From positions 4,898,001 through 4,962,000 of the forward strand of contig NZ_CP139148.1 in assembly GCF_034058155.1 (NCBI RefSeq): a stretch of 64,000 nt of DNA, given 5' to 3'. Within the stretch, counting starts at the first letter, position 1. Every line of letters starts with the position of its first letter. Position numbers and translations under genes: made by a program. The notes below the pieces were generated by a model that saw nothing but the letters and a program-made list of their open reading frames with translations, had not been told where the DNA came from and ran no database searches. Shown in pieces: positions 46,051 through 54,263 of this stretch. The stretch comes from Flavobacterium sp. KACC 22761 (lineage in GTDB: Bacteria > Bacteroidota > Bacteroidia > Flavobacteriales > Flavobacteriaceae).

Positions 46051-46827
46051 ATGAAAAATTCAATTGTAATTATCTCTTTATTCCTGACAAATTTTTTATT
46101 TCAGACAAATTGCAGCGCTCAAAAATCAAAAAAGGCAAAATTCAAAGCTTTAGTTTTATATGAAAATGGCGGGCATCATTTGGCTTTTACCAAAGCGGCC
46201 AAACCTTGGCTGAACAAACTAGCAATTGACAGCAGTTTTACAATTGATTATATTGAAAACACAAAAACGATAAATGAGAAACTTTTAAAACAATATCAAG
46301 TCTTTATACAATTGGATTACCCGCCTTACACTTGGGGCGAAGAATCGATGCAGGCGTTTCAAAAATACATGAATAGTGGCAAAGGCGGCTGGGTTGGCTT
46401 GCATCATGCTACTTTGCTTGGAGAATTTGACGGTTATCCAATGTGGAAATGGTTTTCTGATTTTATGGGCGGCATAAAATTTGTCAATTACATTCCGGAT
46501 TTTGCGAATGGAAAAGTAACTATTGAAGATAAATCACATCCTGTCACCAAAGGGATTCCAGCTGATTTTCTTATCAAAAAAGAAGAATGGTACATTTATG
46601 ACAAAAGCCCAAGGCAGAATGTTCATGTATTGGCTTCAGTTGACGAATCGACTTATGATCCCGATTCAAAAATAAAAATGGGCGATCATCCTGTTGTTTG
46701 GACCAATGATCATTTTGCATCGCGAAATATCTACATTTTTATGGGACATTCTCCAGAATTATTCGAAAATGAAGCTTACACCACTCTTCTTAGGAATGCT
46801 ATTTTTTGGGCAGCAAAGAGAAACTGA
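46051..46827 (+). CDS. ThuA-domain secreted protein
   Basis: 258 residues. Signal peptide 1-24 (L-F-L-T-N-F-L-F-Q-T-N-C-S-A-Q). ThuA fold (PF06283, glutamine amidotransferase-like): L-V-L-Y-E-N-G-G-H-H, G-G-W-V-G-L-H-H-A-T near 105-114, D-K-S-H-P-V-T-K-G-I-P and H-P-V-V-W. ThuA domains are linked to sugar oxidation or glycoside metabolism, with no settled activity. Adjacent GH9 suggests a shared role in polysaccharide use. Confidence 0.92.
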   Translation: MKNSIVIISLFLTNFLFQTNCSAQKSKKAKFKALVLYENGGHHLAFTKAAKPWLNKLAIDSSFTIDYIENTKTINEKLLKQYQVFIQLDYPPYTWGEESMQAFQKYMNSGKGGWVGLHHATLLGEFDGYPMWKWFSDFMGGIKFVNYIPDFANGKVTIEDKSHPVTKGIPADFLIKKEEWYIYDKSPRQNVHVLASVDESTYDPDSKIKMGDHPVVWTNDHFASRNIYIFMGHSPELFENEAYTTLLRNAIFWAAKRN

Positions 46828-46904
46828 AATTTTAAAAATAAGCAACCTTTATTCTCAAATATAACCTCGACTGGATTCAAACCAATGACCCAGAGGAAAA
46901 ACAA

Positions 46905-46932
46905 AAAAGCCCTTCAAAATGAAGGGCTTTTC
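46905..46932. terminator. Terminator shared by the tRNA operon and the thuA side
   Basis: AAAGCCCTTCA / TGAAGGGCTTT with T-run on the plus strand and A-run that becomes T on minus. Confidence 0.85.
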
Positions 46933-46933
46933 G

Positions 46934-47007
<74 letters not shown>

Positions 47008-47037
47008 ATTTCTTTTTAAACTTATGGCAAAGTTTTG

Positions 47038-47112
47038 TCGGGGTGGCAGGATTCGAACCTGCGGCCTCCTGCTCCCAAAGCAGGCGCGATAACCGGGCTA
47101 CGCTACACCCCG
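47038..47112 (-). tRNA. tRNA-Pro (UGG anticodon)
   Basis: Acceptor CGGGGTG / CACCCCG, T-loop GGTTCGAATCC, anticodon stem CCTGC / GCAGG with loop TTTGGGA. Anticodon TGG. CCA not encoded. Confidence 0.97.
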
Positions 47113-47126
47113 AAGGCAAAATTAAG

Positions 47127-47210
47127 CGGAGAGACAGGGACTCGAACCCTGGCGACGGTTACCCGTCGACAGATTAGCAATCTGCTCCATTACCGCTCTG
47201 GCACCTCTCC
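47127..47210 (-). tRNA. tRNA-Ser (GCU anticodon)
   Basis: 84 nt, with a long variable arm (CGACGGGTAACCGTCG). Acceptor GGAGAGG / TCTCTCC. Anticodon stem GCAGA / TCTGT around TTGCTAA, anticodon GCT. Discriminator G; CCA not encoded. First of the three-tRNA run after the promoter at 47244. Confidence 0.97.
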
Positions 47211-47243
47211 TAGCTCAAGGAATTGCTTCCCGTTTTGCGGTTG

Positions 47244-47274
47244 CAAATGTAGAACAACATTCCATATCTCACAA
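47244..47274 (-). promoter_or_regulatory. Promoter of the tRNA operon
   Basis: Minus strand: TTG (47272-47274), 20-nt spacer, TACATTTG (47244-47251). Good Bacteroidota fit, about 34 nt upstream of tRNA-Ser. Confidence 0.7.
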
Positions 47275-47394
47275 GCTTTTTTTTGCTTTTTTTTATTTTT
47301 TTTCAATCTTTTTTTTAAAACACTTCACAATCAAACAAATAGAATTAACAAAAAATTGACCTAAAATTTAAATTCAGCCCTATTCAATACAAAA

Positions 47395-47425
47395 TTTGAA
47401 ATTATTCAAATAAAGAGTAAATTTG
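47395..47425 (+). promoter_or_regulatory. Promoter of the thiolase gene
   Basis: TTTG (47395-47398), 19-nt spacer, TAAATTTG (47418-47425), 25 nt before ATG 47451. Best -33/-7 match in the window. Confidence 0.75.
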
Positions 47426-47450
47426 CTTTATTAACTATTATACACAGAAA

Positions 47451-48629
47451 ATGAACAAAAGAGTTGTTATCGTTTCTGCCGTTAGAACACCTATCGGAAG
47501 TTTCATGGGAGGGTTATCTACCGTACCTGCACCAAAATTAGGCGCTGCCGCTATAAAAGGCGCCCTTCAAAAAATTAACCTAGACCCAAAATTAGTTGAT
47601 GAAGTTTTTATGGGTAATGTAATTCAGGCAGGCGTTGGGCAAGCTCCAGCGCGTCAAGCAGCACTTTTTGCTGGATTGTCTGAAGAAGTTGCCGCTACAA
47701 CAGTAAACAAAGTTTGTGCTTCTGGAATGAAAGCTGTCATGTTTGCCGCGCAAGCAATTGCATGCGGAGACGCTGAAATTGTAGTAGCAGGCGGAATGGA
47801 AAGTATGAGTTTGATTCCACATTATGTGCAAATGCGCGCTGGAAACAAATTTGGCCCAGCAACTATGCTTGACGGAATGCAAAAAGATGGTTTGACAGAT
47901 GCTTATGACAACAACGCAATGGGAGTTTGCGCTGATTTATGTGCATCTGAATACAAAATAAGCCGTGAAGAGCAAGACGCTTTCGCAATTCAATCTTATG
48001 AAAAAAGTGCCAAAGCTTGGGATGCTGGAAAATTCGACAATGAAGTTGTTCCTGTTGAAGTACCACAAAGACGCGGTGAACCAATCATTTTTTCAAAAGA
48101 TGAAGAATACACTAATGTCAAATTAGACAAAATTCCTTCTTTAAGTCCAGTTTTCACAAAAGACGGAACTGTAACAGCCGCAAACGCTTCAACAATCAAC
48201 GACGGAGCTGCCGCTTTGGTTTTGATGTCTGAAGAAAAAGCAAATGCATTAGGCTTAAAACCTCTTGCCTACATAAAAGGCTACGCAGATGCAGCACAAG
48301 AACCAAAATGGTTTACAACAAGTCCAGCAAAAGCATTACCAAAAGCTTTGGATAAAGCAGGAATTTCAATTTCAGATGTTGATTTCTTCGAATTCAACGA
48401 AGCTTTTTCTGTAGTTGGATTAGCTAATGCAAAAATATTAAACCTTGATAACGACAAAGTAAACGTAAACGGTGGCGCAGTTTCTTTAGGACATCCTCTT
48501 GGAGCTTCTGGAGCGCGTATTATTGTAACTTTACTAAATGTTTTAGAACAAAACAATGCAAAAACCGGAGCTGCAGCAATTTGCAACGGCGGTGGTGGTG
48601 CATCAGCAATTGTTATCGAAAGAGCGTAA
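47451..48629 (+). CDS. Acetyl-CoA C-acetyltransferase (thiolase)
   Basis: 392 residues. Catalytic Cys 89 (N-K-V-C-A-S-G-M-K), later N-E-A-F, G-H-P-L-G-A-S-G and the second Cys in C-N-G-G-G-G-A. Condenses two acetyl-CoA or cleaves acetoacetyl-CoA; biosynthetic or degradative direction is not decided by the sequence. Length and motifs fit the thiolase II group. Own promoter and terminator, so monocistronic. Confidence 0.95.
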   Translation: MNKRVVIVSAVRTPIGSFMGGLSTVPAPKLGAAAIKGALQKINLDPKLVDEVFMGNVIQAGVGQAPARQAALFAGLSEEVAATTVNKVCASGMKAVMFAAQAIACGDAEIVVAGGMESMSLIPHYVQMRAGNKFGPATMLDGMQKDGLTDAYDNNAMGVCADLCASEYKISREEQDAFAIQSYEKSAKAWDAGKFDNEVVPVEVPQRRGEPIIFSKDEEYTNVKLDKIPSLSPVFTKDGTVTAANASTINDGAAALVLMSEEKANALGLKPLAYIKGYADAAQEPKWFTTSPAKALPKALDKAGISISDVDFFEFNEAFSVVGLANAKILNLDNDKVNVNGGAVSLGHPLGASGARIIVTLLNVLEQNNAKTGAAAICNGGGGASAIVIERA

Positions 48630-48640
48630 AACAATATCAT

Positions 48641-48673
48641 AAAAAATCAGGAGTTTTATTGCTCCTGATTTTT
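48641..48673 (+). terminator. Terminator of the thiolase gene
   Basis: AAAAATCAGGAG / CTCCTGATTTTT stem, 12 nt past the stop. Confidence 0.9.
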
Positions 48674-48693
48674 CAACTTATAAATTTCCTTAA

Positions 48694-49455
48694 ATGTTTG
48701 GAATTTGCAATCTAGCCATAGTACCCGTTCGAGCCGAAGCTAGCGACAGAAGTGAAATCGTCACACAACTTTTATTTGGCGAACATATCGAAATTTTAGA
48801 GCGCTATAATCAGTGGGCTAAAATACGAATTCAGTATGATGATTATGTTGGCTGGGTCGATTCTAAACAATACCAGGTAATTTCAAAAGAGCAATTTGAT
48901 CAGTTGAGCAAAGAAGCAATCATCTTAAATGCCGACTTGATTGATTATATCACAGCTCCAAATAATTTATTACTTCCTATTCCGCTTGGAGCTTCATTAT
49001 CTTTTTTAAACAATAGCGAAATCAACACTTCAAATTTTGATTTTGAAGGTACAAAAACGAGCGGTATCAAACCTAAAAGCGCAATAATAAATACTGCTTT
49101 CATGTATTTGAATGCACCTTATTTATGGGGAGGAAAAACACCTTTTGGCATTGATTGTTCTGGCTTTACACAAATGGTTTACAAACTAAATGGTTACAAA
49201 ATTCATCGTGATGCTTCACAACAAGCTCTTGAAGGGGAACCGTTGAGTTTTATTGAAGAAAGCGAAGTGGGAGATTTAGCTTTTTTTGATAATGATGAAG
49301 GAAACATCATTCATGTTGGAATCATTATGGAAAACAACTACATTATTCATGCAAGTGGAAAAGTTCGTATTGACCGTTTAGATCACACTGGAATTTACAA
49401 TCCTGAAATAAACAAGCACACGCACAAACTTCGTGTGATCAAGAAGATTATTTAG
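48694..49455 (+). CDS. NlpC/P60 peptidase with N-terminal SH3 domain
   Basis: 253 residues. SH3-like domain (about 5-62) followed by an NlpC/P60 cysteine peptidase: D-C-S-G-F with C155, H207 (H-V-G-I-I) and H219. Such enzymes cut gamma-D-Glu to diaminopimelate bonds in peptidoglycan. No signal peptide is visible, so it probably works on imported muropeptides in the cytoplasm, like YkfC-type enzymes. Monocistronic. Confidence 0.92.
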   Translation: MFGICNLAIVPVRAEASDRSEIVTQLLFGEHIEILERYNQWAKIRIQYDDYVGWVDSKQYQVISKEQFDQLSKEAIILNADLIDYITAPNNLLLPIPLGASLSFLNNSEINTSNFDFEGTKTSGIKPKSAIINTAFMYLNAPYLWGGKTPFGIDCSGFTQMVYKLNGYKIHRDASQQALEGEPLSFIEESEVGDLAFFDNDEGNIIHVGIIMENNYIIHASGKVRIDRLDHTGIYNPEINKHTHKLRVIKKII

Positions 49456-49507
49456 TATTTCTTCTAAAATCAAAAAAAACACATTTCCAGCAAGCTTTCT
49501 AATAAAA

Positions 49508-49548
49508 ACAGCAAAATTGTTGTATATTTACAGCAAATTAGTTGCGAC
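49508..49548 (+). promoter_or_regulatory. Putative operator with ACAGCAAA direct repeats upstream of the Xre-RES pair
   Basis: ACAGCAAAATT (49508-49518) and ACAGCAAATT (49530-49539) flank a TATATTTA box. Spaced about two helical turns, suitable for autoregulation by the Xre antitoxin. Inference. Confidence 0.4.
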
Positions 49549-50049
49549 ATGAAAAAACTTGCACAAAAAACAAAGCCATTCGACACAAAAAGAAGCATTG
49601 AGAATGCTTCTGGAAAAGTGATATCCATTAGAAAATCGACTTTGTATTCTGGTGGAAAAGAATACAGCTGGAGTACTAAAATGGAACGTGTGAGAGTGAT
49701 CCGATCTGGCATTCCATACGATTCGATCGAAGAAATTAGCAGAAGACTAAACAATCCTGTAAAATCAGTTTTAGCCATTGTAGGTATTCCGCAGACAACT
49801 TACAACAAGAAAAAAAGCGAACATCTTTTGCTCGATAGTAGAGACAGCGAATTGGTCATTCTAATCAATGAACTAATCGATTATGGATTAGAGGTTTTTA
49901 ATGATGAAGAAGAAAAATTTCAGAGATGGCTAAAAAAACCAAACCTGTCTATTGGTGGAAATATTCCTGAAAATATGCTGGATACCATTACTGGAATTAA
50001 CGAAGTAAAATTTAGCCTAAACAGATTAGAATTCGGAAATTTAGCGTAA
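49549..50049 (+). CDS. Xre/MbcA/ParS-type antitoxin
   Basis: 166 residues. N-terminal Xre-like HTH region (about 55-95) and C-terminal DUF2384 toxin-binding domain ending in R-W-L-K-K-P-N-L-S-I-G-G-N-I-P and an L-E-F-G tail. Neutralises the RES toxin and probably represses the operon. Overlaps the toxin gene by one base (TAATG). Confidence 0.93.
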   Translation: MKKLAQKTKPFDTKRSIENASGKVISIRKSTLYSGGKEYSWSTKMERVRVIRSGIPYDSIEEISRRLNNPVKSVLAIVGIPQTTYNKKKSEHLLLDSRDSELVILINELIDYGLEVFNDEEEKFQRWLKKPNLSIGGNIPENMLDTITGINEVKFSLNRLEFGNLA

Positions 50050-50516
50050 TGATCGTATTTAGAATTGAAAAAGAAAAATATTTAAATACCACATTAACAG
50101 GAATTGGCGCTTCAATGACTGAAGGTTACAGATGGAATAGCCTTAACACTAAAATCGTTTATACTGCCGACAGCCGAGCACTTGCAACACTTGAAGTATC
50201 AGTACATTTAGATTTAAGCGAAGACTTGCCCATGGATCGTTTTTATGTAGAAATTGAAATTCCAGACGAAATCACCATACAGGAAGTACATGTAAATGAT
50301 TTGCCTTCGGAATGGAATTCTAAACCTCCAATATTAATTACACAGACAATCGGCGACGATTTTGTGTACTACAATGATGCCGCGGTTTTAAAAGTTCCGA
50401 GCGCTATCATACCCGATGAGTTTAATTATTTAATCAATCCGAATCACGAAGATGCTTCAAAAATCAAAATCGTAAGCACTAAAAAAATGGCTTTTGATTC
50501 AAGAATAAAACAATAA
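50049..50516 (+). CDS. RES-domain toxin (NAD+ phosphorylase)
   Basis: 155 residues. RES domain marks: R in F-R-I, G-Y-R-W-N, Y-T-A-D-S-R-A-L-A-T-L-E, and N-P-N-H near the end. Toxins of this family degrade NAD+ by phosphorolysis and stop growth until the antitoxin returns. Translationally coupled to the antitoxin. Ends 2 nt before the convergent AraC gene. Appears intact. Confidence 0.93.
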   Translation: MIVFRIEKEKYLNTTLTGIGASMTEGYRWNSLNTKIVYTADSRALATLEVSVHLDLSEDLPMDRFYVEIEIPDEITIQEVHVNDLPSEWNSKPPILITQTIGDDFVYYNDAAVLKVPSAIIPDEFNYLINPNHEDASKIKIVSTKKMAFDSRIKQ

Positions 50517-50518
50517 AC

Positions 50519-51364
50519 TTACGCATTAATCCGAATCCTCTTTCTAAACTCAGAAGGACTATTTCCCTTTTGTTTCTTAAAGAATTTATTAAAGTGGCTT
50601 TCATCGGTAAAACCAAATTCATACGCAATTTCATTGATTCGTTTATCACTGAATTGCAAACGATGCTCAATCAGTTTTGTTTTGTAATTGCTGATATATT
50701 GTTGCATGGTTTCACTAGCATGTTTCTTAAAATAACGTCCTAAATACGTATTCGAAATTCCGAAATAATCACTTATTGATTCCGCTTTGATTTTTTCTGG
50801 ATAATAAATATTGTTCTGAATATATTGCAAGATATCCATTGCTTTTGCCTCAGTATTTATTGTTATTTGTTCAGGAAGATATTTTGCAATATTTCGCGCC
50901 ACAATAATAATCAGCGTATTGACCAATTGCTGAATCAATTCCTGATTGTAAACATCTTTGTCCTGATGCTCTCGGCAAATTGCTTCAATCATCACTTTTA
51001 CCAAACATTTATCAGGATCATTTTTTAAAATACAGCCCGGCTGATGATTCGCATTCTGCAGAATATATTCTAATCGCTGAATATTTTCATTCTGCAAACT
51101 CGAATTTTTCAAATAAATATCATTAAATCTTAAAAAGAAAAACTTTGTTTTAGTCTCAATAGTAAAATTATGACAATCCTCAGGAGTCAATAAAAACAAA
51201 TGCCCTGGATCATATTCAAAAACATTCTTATTAATGCATTGCCTTCCTGTTCCTTCCAAAATGTAAACCAATTCGAAAAAATTATGACGATCTCCAACAT
51301 CTGGATATTCATCTAAAGTTTCAAAGGAAACAGTAAAAGGCTCGTATAAATTTTCTTTTTTCAT
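50519..51364 (-). CDS. AraC-family transcriptional regulator
   Basis: 281 residues from ATG 51364 (the longer frame adds 15 residues over the promoter). N-terminal cupin-like AraC ligand-binding domain (about 12-150) with H-N-F-F-E-L-V-Y-I-L-E-G-T-G. C-terminal two HTH motifs (about 185-280), ending with F-G-F-T-D-E-S-H-F-N-K-F-F-K-K and P-S-E-F-R. Divergent from the aldo-keto reductase gene, which it probably controls. Confidence 0.92.
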   Translation of the reverse strand: MKKENLYEPFTVSFETLDEYPDVGDRHNFFELVYILEGTGRQCINKNVFEYDPGHLFLLTPEDCHNFTIETKTKFFFLRFNDIYLKNSSLQNENIQRLEYILQNANHQPGCILKNDPDKCLVKVMIEAICREHQDKDVYNQELIQQLVNTLIIIVARNIAKYLPEQITINTEAKAMDILQYIQNNIYYPEKIKAESISDYFGISNTYLGRYFKKHASETMQQYISNYKTKLIEHRLQFSDKRINEIAYEFGFTDESHFNKFFKKQKGNSPSEFRKRIRINA

Positions 51365-51387
51365 GACTCCTAAATTATTTGAAGTTG

Positions 51388-51395
51388 CAAATTTA
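51388..51395 (-). promoter_or_regulatory. -7 element (TAAATTTG) of the AraC regulator
   Basis: Exact TAnnTTTG on minus strand, 23 nt upstream of ATG 51364. Confidence 0.5.
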
Positions 51396-51441
51396 CATAA
51401 AAAAGACAAATATATACAATTTTACACTCTTAAAAATGGTA

Positions 51442-51449
51442 TAATTTTG
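51442..51449 (+). promoter_or_regulatory. -7 element (TAATTTTG) of the aldo-keto reductase
   Basis: Exact TAnnTTTG, 34 nt before ATG 51484. The two divergent boxes are about 46 bp apart, leaving room for one AraC operator. Confidence 0.5.
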
Positions 51450-51483
51450 CCAAGTAAAATTTAAGATTTAGAAATACAACATT

Positions 51484-52470
51484 ATGGAATATAGAAAATT
51501 AGGCAATTCAGAACTTCAATTATCAGCAATAACTTATGGTGCTTTTGCTATTGGAGGAAACATGTGGGGCGGAAATGAAAAATCAGATTCAATCGCTTCA
51601 GTTCATGCATCAATCAATCACGGTGTCACTACGATCGACACTGCACCTTTTTATGGATTTGGTTTAAGTGAAGAAATGATTGGAGAGGCCATTAAAAGCC
51701 AGGACCGCTCTAAAGTTCAATTGCTAACTAAATTTGGTTTGGTTTGGGACGGAAGCAATAACGGAAAAGGTGATTTCTTTTTTGACGCAGACGATAATGG
51801 CAAAAAAGTTCCGATTTCCAAATACTCCTCAAAAGCAAACGTAATCAAAGAAGTTGAAGAAAGTTTAAAACGCCTTCAAACCGATTATATCGATTTATTG
51901 CAAATTCACTGGCCAGACTCCACTACTCCAATTTCCGAAACAATGGAAGCCGCAGAAACCTTAATTCAACAAGGAAAAATCAGAGCTTTTGGGGTTAGCA
52001 ATTATAATATTGCACAAATTCAGGAAGCACAAAAAACAGTTCAAATCGCTTCAAATCAGGTGGCATACAGCATGCTGAACCGCAAAATTGAAGAAGAACT
52101 AATTCCTTTCACAGTTGCAGAAAACATCGGAATCATCGCTTACAGTCCAATGGAAAGAGGTTTGTTGACTGGAAAATATTTCACAGACAGCAAACTAAAA
52201 GAAAACGATCATAGAAATGGTTATTTCAATCAATTCGATCTTCAAAAAGTAAAAACTTTAGTGGAAGAATTAACTTCTTTAGCACACGCAAAAGAGGCAA
52301 GTTTATCACAATTGGTCTTACGTTGGACCTCTTTGCAAAAAGGAATTGCAATTGTTTTAGCAGGAGCAAGAAACGCAGAACAAGCTATTTCAAATGCCAA
52401 AACAATGGATTTTGATTTATCATCTTCAGAATTAGAATTCATCAATCAAGCAATTGCTAAAATAAAATAA
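51484..52470 (+). CDS. Aldo-keto reductase
   Basis: 328 residues. Catalytic tetrad: D52 and Y57 (I-D-T-A-P-F-Y-G), K83 (L-L-T-K-F-G), H142 (L-Q-I-H-W-P). Uses NADPH to reduce aldehydes or ketones; substrate unknown. Located opposite an AraC regulator and upstream of an MdaB-like quinone reductase and an ABM protein, consistent with reactive carbonyl or quinone detoxification (inferred). Confidence 0.93.
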   Translation: MEYRKLGNSELQLSAITYGAFAIGGNMWGGNEKSDSIASVHASINHGVTTIDTAPFYGFGLSEEMIGEAIKSQDRSKVQLLTKFGLVWDGSNNGKGDFFFDADDNGKKVPISKYSSKANVIKEVEESLKRLQTDYIDLLQIHWPDSTTPISETMEAAETLIQQGKIRAFGVSNYNIAQIQEAQKTVQIASNQVAYSMLNRKIEEELIPFTVAENIGIIAYSPMERGLLTGKYFTDSKLKENDHRNGYFNQFDLQKVKTLVEELTSLAHAKEASLSQLVLRWTSLQKGIAIVLAGARNAEQAISNAKTMDFDLSSSELEFINQAIAKIK

Positions 52471-52480
52471 TTCTCTTTTT

Positions 52481-52614
52481 AAACACATAGAAACATAGTT
52501 CTCAATTATCGTCAAAAACGTCACTTGCATCAATAAACATAGCGCCATGTGTTAGAAACCAGTTTCTTTCCATTACCTTTTTGAGAAAGAAAAAACCTAT
52601 GTTTCTATGTGTTT
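52481..52614. repeat. AAACACATAG...CTATGTGTTT element (type F, copy 1)
   Basis: Outer arms AAACACATAGAAACATAG and CTATGTTTCTATGTGTTT (18 bp, perfect) with an inner ATGTGTTAGAAACCAGTTTC segment. A second copy is at 62019-62155. Lies between the aldo-keto reductase and the type E element. Confidence 0.9.
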
Positions 52615-52647
52615 CAAAAAAATCTCAAAATTTAAATAATTAGAATT

Positions 52648-52735
52648 TGGGTGTGTCCAAGGGCCGGGCTATCCGTTGCAATCTTTTATGCCGAACCCCG
52701 GCATAAAAGGATTTCCACTCCTATCCCTCACACAT
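52648..52735. repeat. CGGGCTATCCG...GGATTTCCAC element (type E, copy 2)
   Basis: Outer GGTGTGTCC-type ends, CGGGCTATCCGTTGCAATC, an inner perfect hairpin CTTTTATGCCG / CGGCATAAAAG with loop AACCC (52683-52709), and GGATTTCCACTCCTATCCC. Strongly structured and recognisable as a recurrent flavobacterial intergenic sequence. Confidence 0.8.
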
Positions 52736-52763
52736 CCGTTTTCAAAAGGAAAAATAATTTAAA

Positions 52764-53369
52764 ATGAAAAAAATATTTATAATTAACGGCGGACAAAAAT
52801 TTGCACATTCAGGAGGAAAATTCAATAAAACCGTTCAAGATTGGACAGTTGATTTTCTTTCTAAAAGCAACGATTACGAAATAAAAACAACTCACATCGA
52901 AGATCAAATCGACTTACAAGAAGAAGTAGAAAAATTCGTTTGGGCAGATTTAATTATCTATCACACGCCAGTTTGGTGGTTTCAAATTCCAAATCTTTTC
53001 AAAAAATATATCGACGACGTTTTCACACAAGGACACAACAATGGAATCTACAAAAGCGACGGAAGAAGCCGTGTAAATCCAGACATCAACTACGGAACTG
53101 GCGGACTTCTGCACGGACGCAAATACATGCTTACCACAAGTTGGAACGCACCTGCAACTGCTTTTACACTTCCGGGGGAATTCTTTGAAGAAACATCTGT
53201 AGATGATGGTCCAATGTTTGGTTTTCATAAAATGAACAAATTTACAGGAATGGAAAAAGTAAACGGATTTCATTTTCACGATGTTGAAAAAGGTGCAACA
53301 CCAGAAAATATTATTATCTTTAAAGAACAGTATACCAAACATTTAGAAGAAACCTTTAAAACTTTATAA
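52764..53369 (+). CDS. MdaB-like NAD(P)H quinone reductase
   Basis: 201 residues. Flavodoxin-fold: I-I-N-G-G-Q-K-F-A-H-S-G-G at the start (FAD phosphate binding), P-V-W-W-F-Q-I-P-N near 70, then G-G-L-L-H-G-R-K-Y. Two-electron reduction of quinones protects against redox stress. It is followed after 2 nt by the ABM gene. Confidence 0.92.
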   Translation: MKKIFIINGGQKFAHSGGKFNKTVQDWTVDFLSKSNDYEIKTTHIEDQIDLQEEVEKFVWADLIIYHTPVWWFQIPNLFKKYIDDVFTQGHNNGIYKSDGRSRVNPDINYGTGGLLHGRKYMLTTSWNAPATAFTLPGEFFEETSVDDGPMFGFHKMNKFTGMEKVNGFHFHDVEKGATPENIIIFKEQYTKHLEETFKTL

Positions 53370-53371
53370 TC

Positions 53372-53650
53372 ATGATCTCAATCACCGCAATTATTAAAAG
53401 TAAAAAAGAAAATCTTATAGAAGTTCAAAACCTGCTGACACATCTAGTAACCGAAACTAGAAAAGAAGCTGCATGTATTCGTTACGACTTACACACTTGC
53501 GAGAATGTTTTTATTCTTTGGGAAGAATGGAAAGATCAACCAGGATTAGACTTGCATAACAATCAATCTTATTTGCAAGACTTCATCAAAAAAACCGAAA
53601 ATCTGGTTTCAAGTCCGATTCAAGTTTACAAAACCGCACAGATTTTATAA
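53372..53650 (+). CDS. ABM-domain protein (putative quinol monooxygenase)
   Basis: 92 residues, ferredoxin-like dimeric alpha-beta barrel fold of the antibiotic biosynthesis monooxygenase domain (I-T-A-I-I-K-S-K at the start, Y-D-L-H-T, W-E-E-W-K-D). YgiN-type members act on quinols together with MdaB, exactly the pair seen here (2-nt gap). Quinone cycling is therefore the likely role. Confidence 0.9.
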   Translation: MISITAIIKSKKENLIEVQNLLTHLVTETRKEAACIRYDLHTCENVFILWEEWKDQPGLDLHNNQSYLQDFIKKTENLVSSPIQVYKTAQIL

Positions 53651-53656
53651 GTTTAG

Positions 53657-53742
53657 TTTGCCACGAATTACACAAATTTTCACGAATTGTTTTTTAATTG
53701 AGAATATAAAAATTAGTGTAATTCGTGTAATTCGTGGCGAAA
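53657..53742. repeat. GCCACGAATTACAC inverted repeat (type G)
   Basis: 32-nt arms around a 22-nt loop, imperfect. Left arm TTTGCCACGAATTACACAAA; right arm ends GTGTAATTCGTGGCGAAA. Follows the ABM gene and may end the operon. Confidence 0.8.
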
Positions 53743-53804
53743 AAAAATCCTACACAATATTCAGAAAAAAGCTAAATTGCCTAAAATTCAGAAACGTATA
53801 TTTT

Positions 53805-54263
53805 ATGAGCAATTATCACCTTGCCGAAATTAATATTGCCAAAATGAAAGGCGTCGACATCAACGACCCTATCATGAAAGAATTTGTAGACAATTTAGAT
53901 CTTGTAAATACCTTAGCTGAAGAAAGCGAAGGTTTTGTTTGGCGCTTAAAAGATGAAACTGATAATGCTATAAATCTCAATCCTTACAATGACGAACAAA
54001 TTATTATCAATGTTTCTGTTTGGGAAAATATAGAAACATTGGAACATTATATGTACAAGACTTTTCACAGTGACTTTTTAAGACGCCGTAAAGAATGGTT
54101 TCAAAAATTCGGAAAAGCCCATACGGCGGTGTGGTGGATTCCAAAAGGACAAATCCCAACTATGAAAGAAGCAGTTGAAAAACTAGATTATCTTCAAAAA
54201 AACGGGCCATCAGAATTAGTTTTCGATCTTCGAAACAAATATCCAATACCCGTTAACACATAG
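53805..54263 (+). CDS. DUF3291-domain protein
   Basis: 152 residues from ATG 53805. The longer frame from 53658 begins inside the inverted repeat and is rejected. N-terminal H-L-A-E-I-N-I-A-K-M-K, then F-V-W-R-L, V-S-V-W-E-N, F-L-R-R-R-K-E-W-F and W-W-I-P-K-G. DUF3291 is an ABM-related fold of unknown activity. Context suggests involvement in the same redox group. Confidence 0.88.
   Translation: MSNYHLAEINIAKMKGVDINDPIMKEFVDNLDLVNTLAEESEGFVWRLKDETDNAINLNPYNDEQIIINVSVWENIETLEHYMYKTFHSDFLRRRKEWFQKFGKAHTAVWWIPKGQIPTMKEAVEKLDYLQKNGPSELVFDLRNKYPIPVNT

Noticed and set aside
53658..53804. Longer N-terminus of the DUF3291 protein
   Set aside because: It is encoded by the type G inverted repeat and is basic and unrelated to the family.
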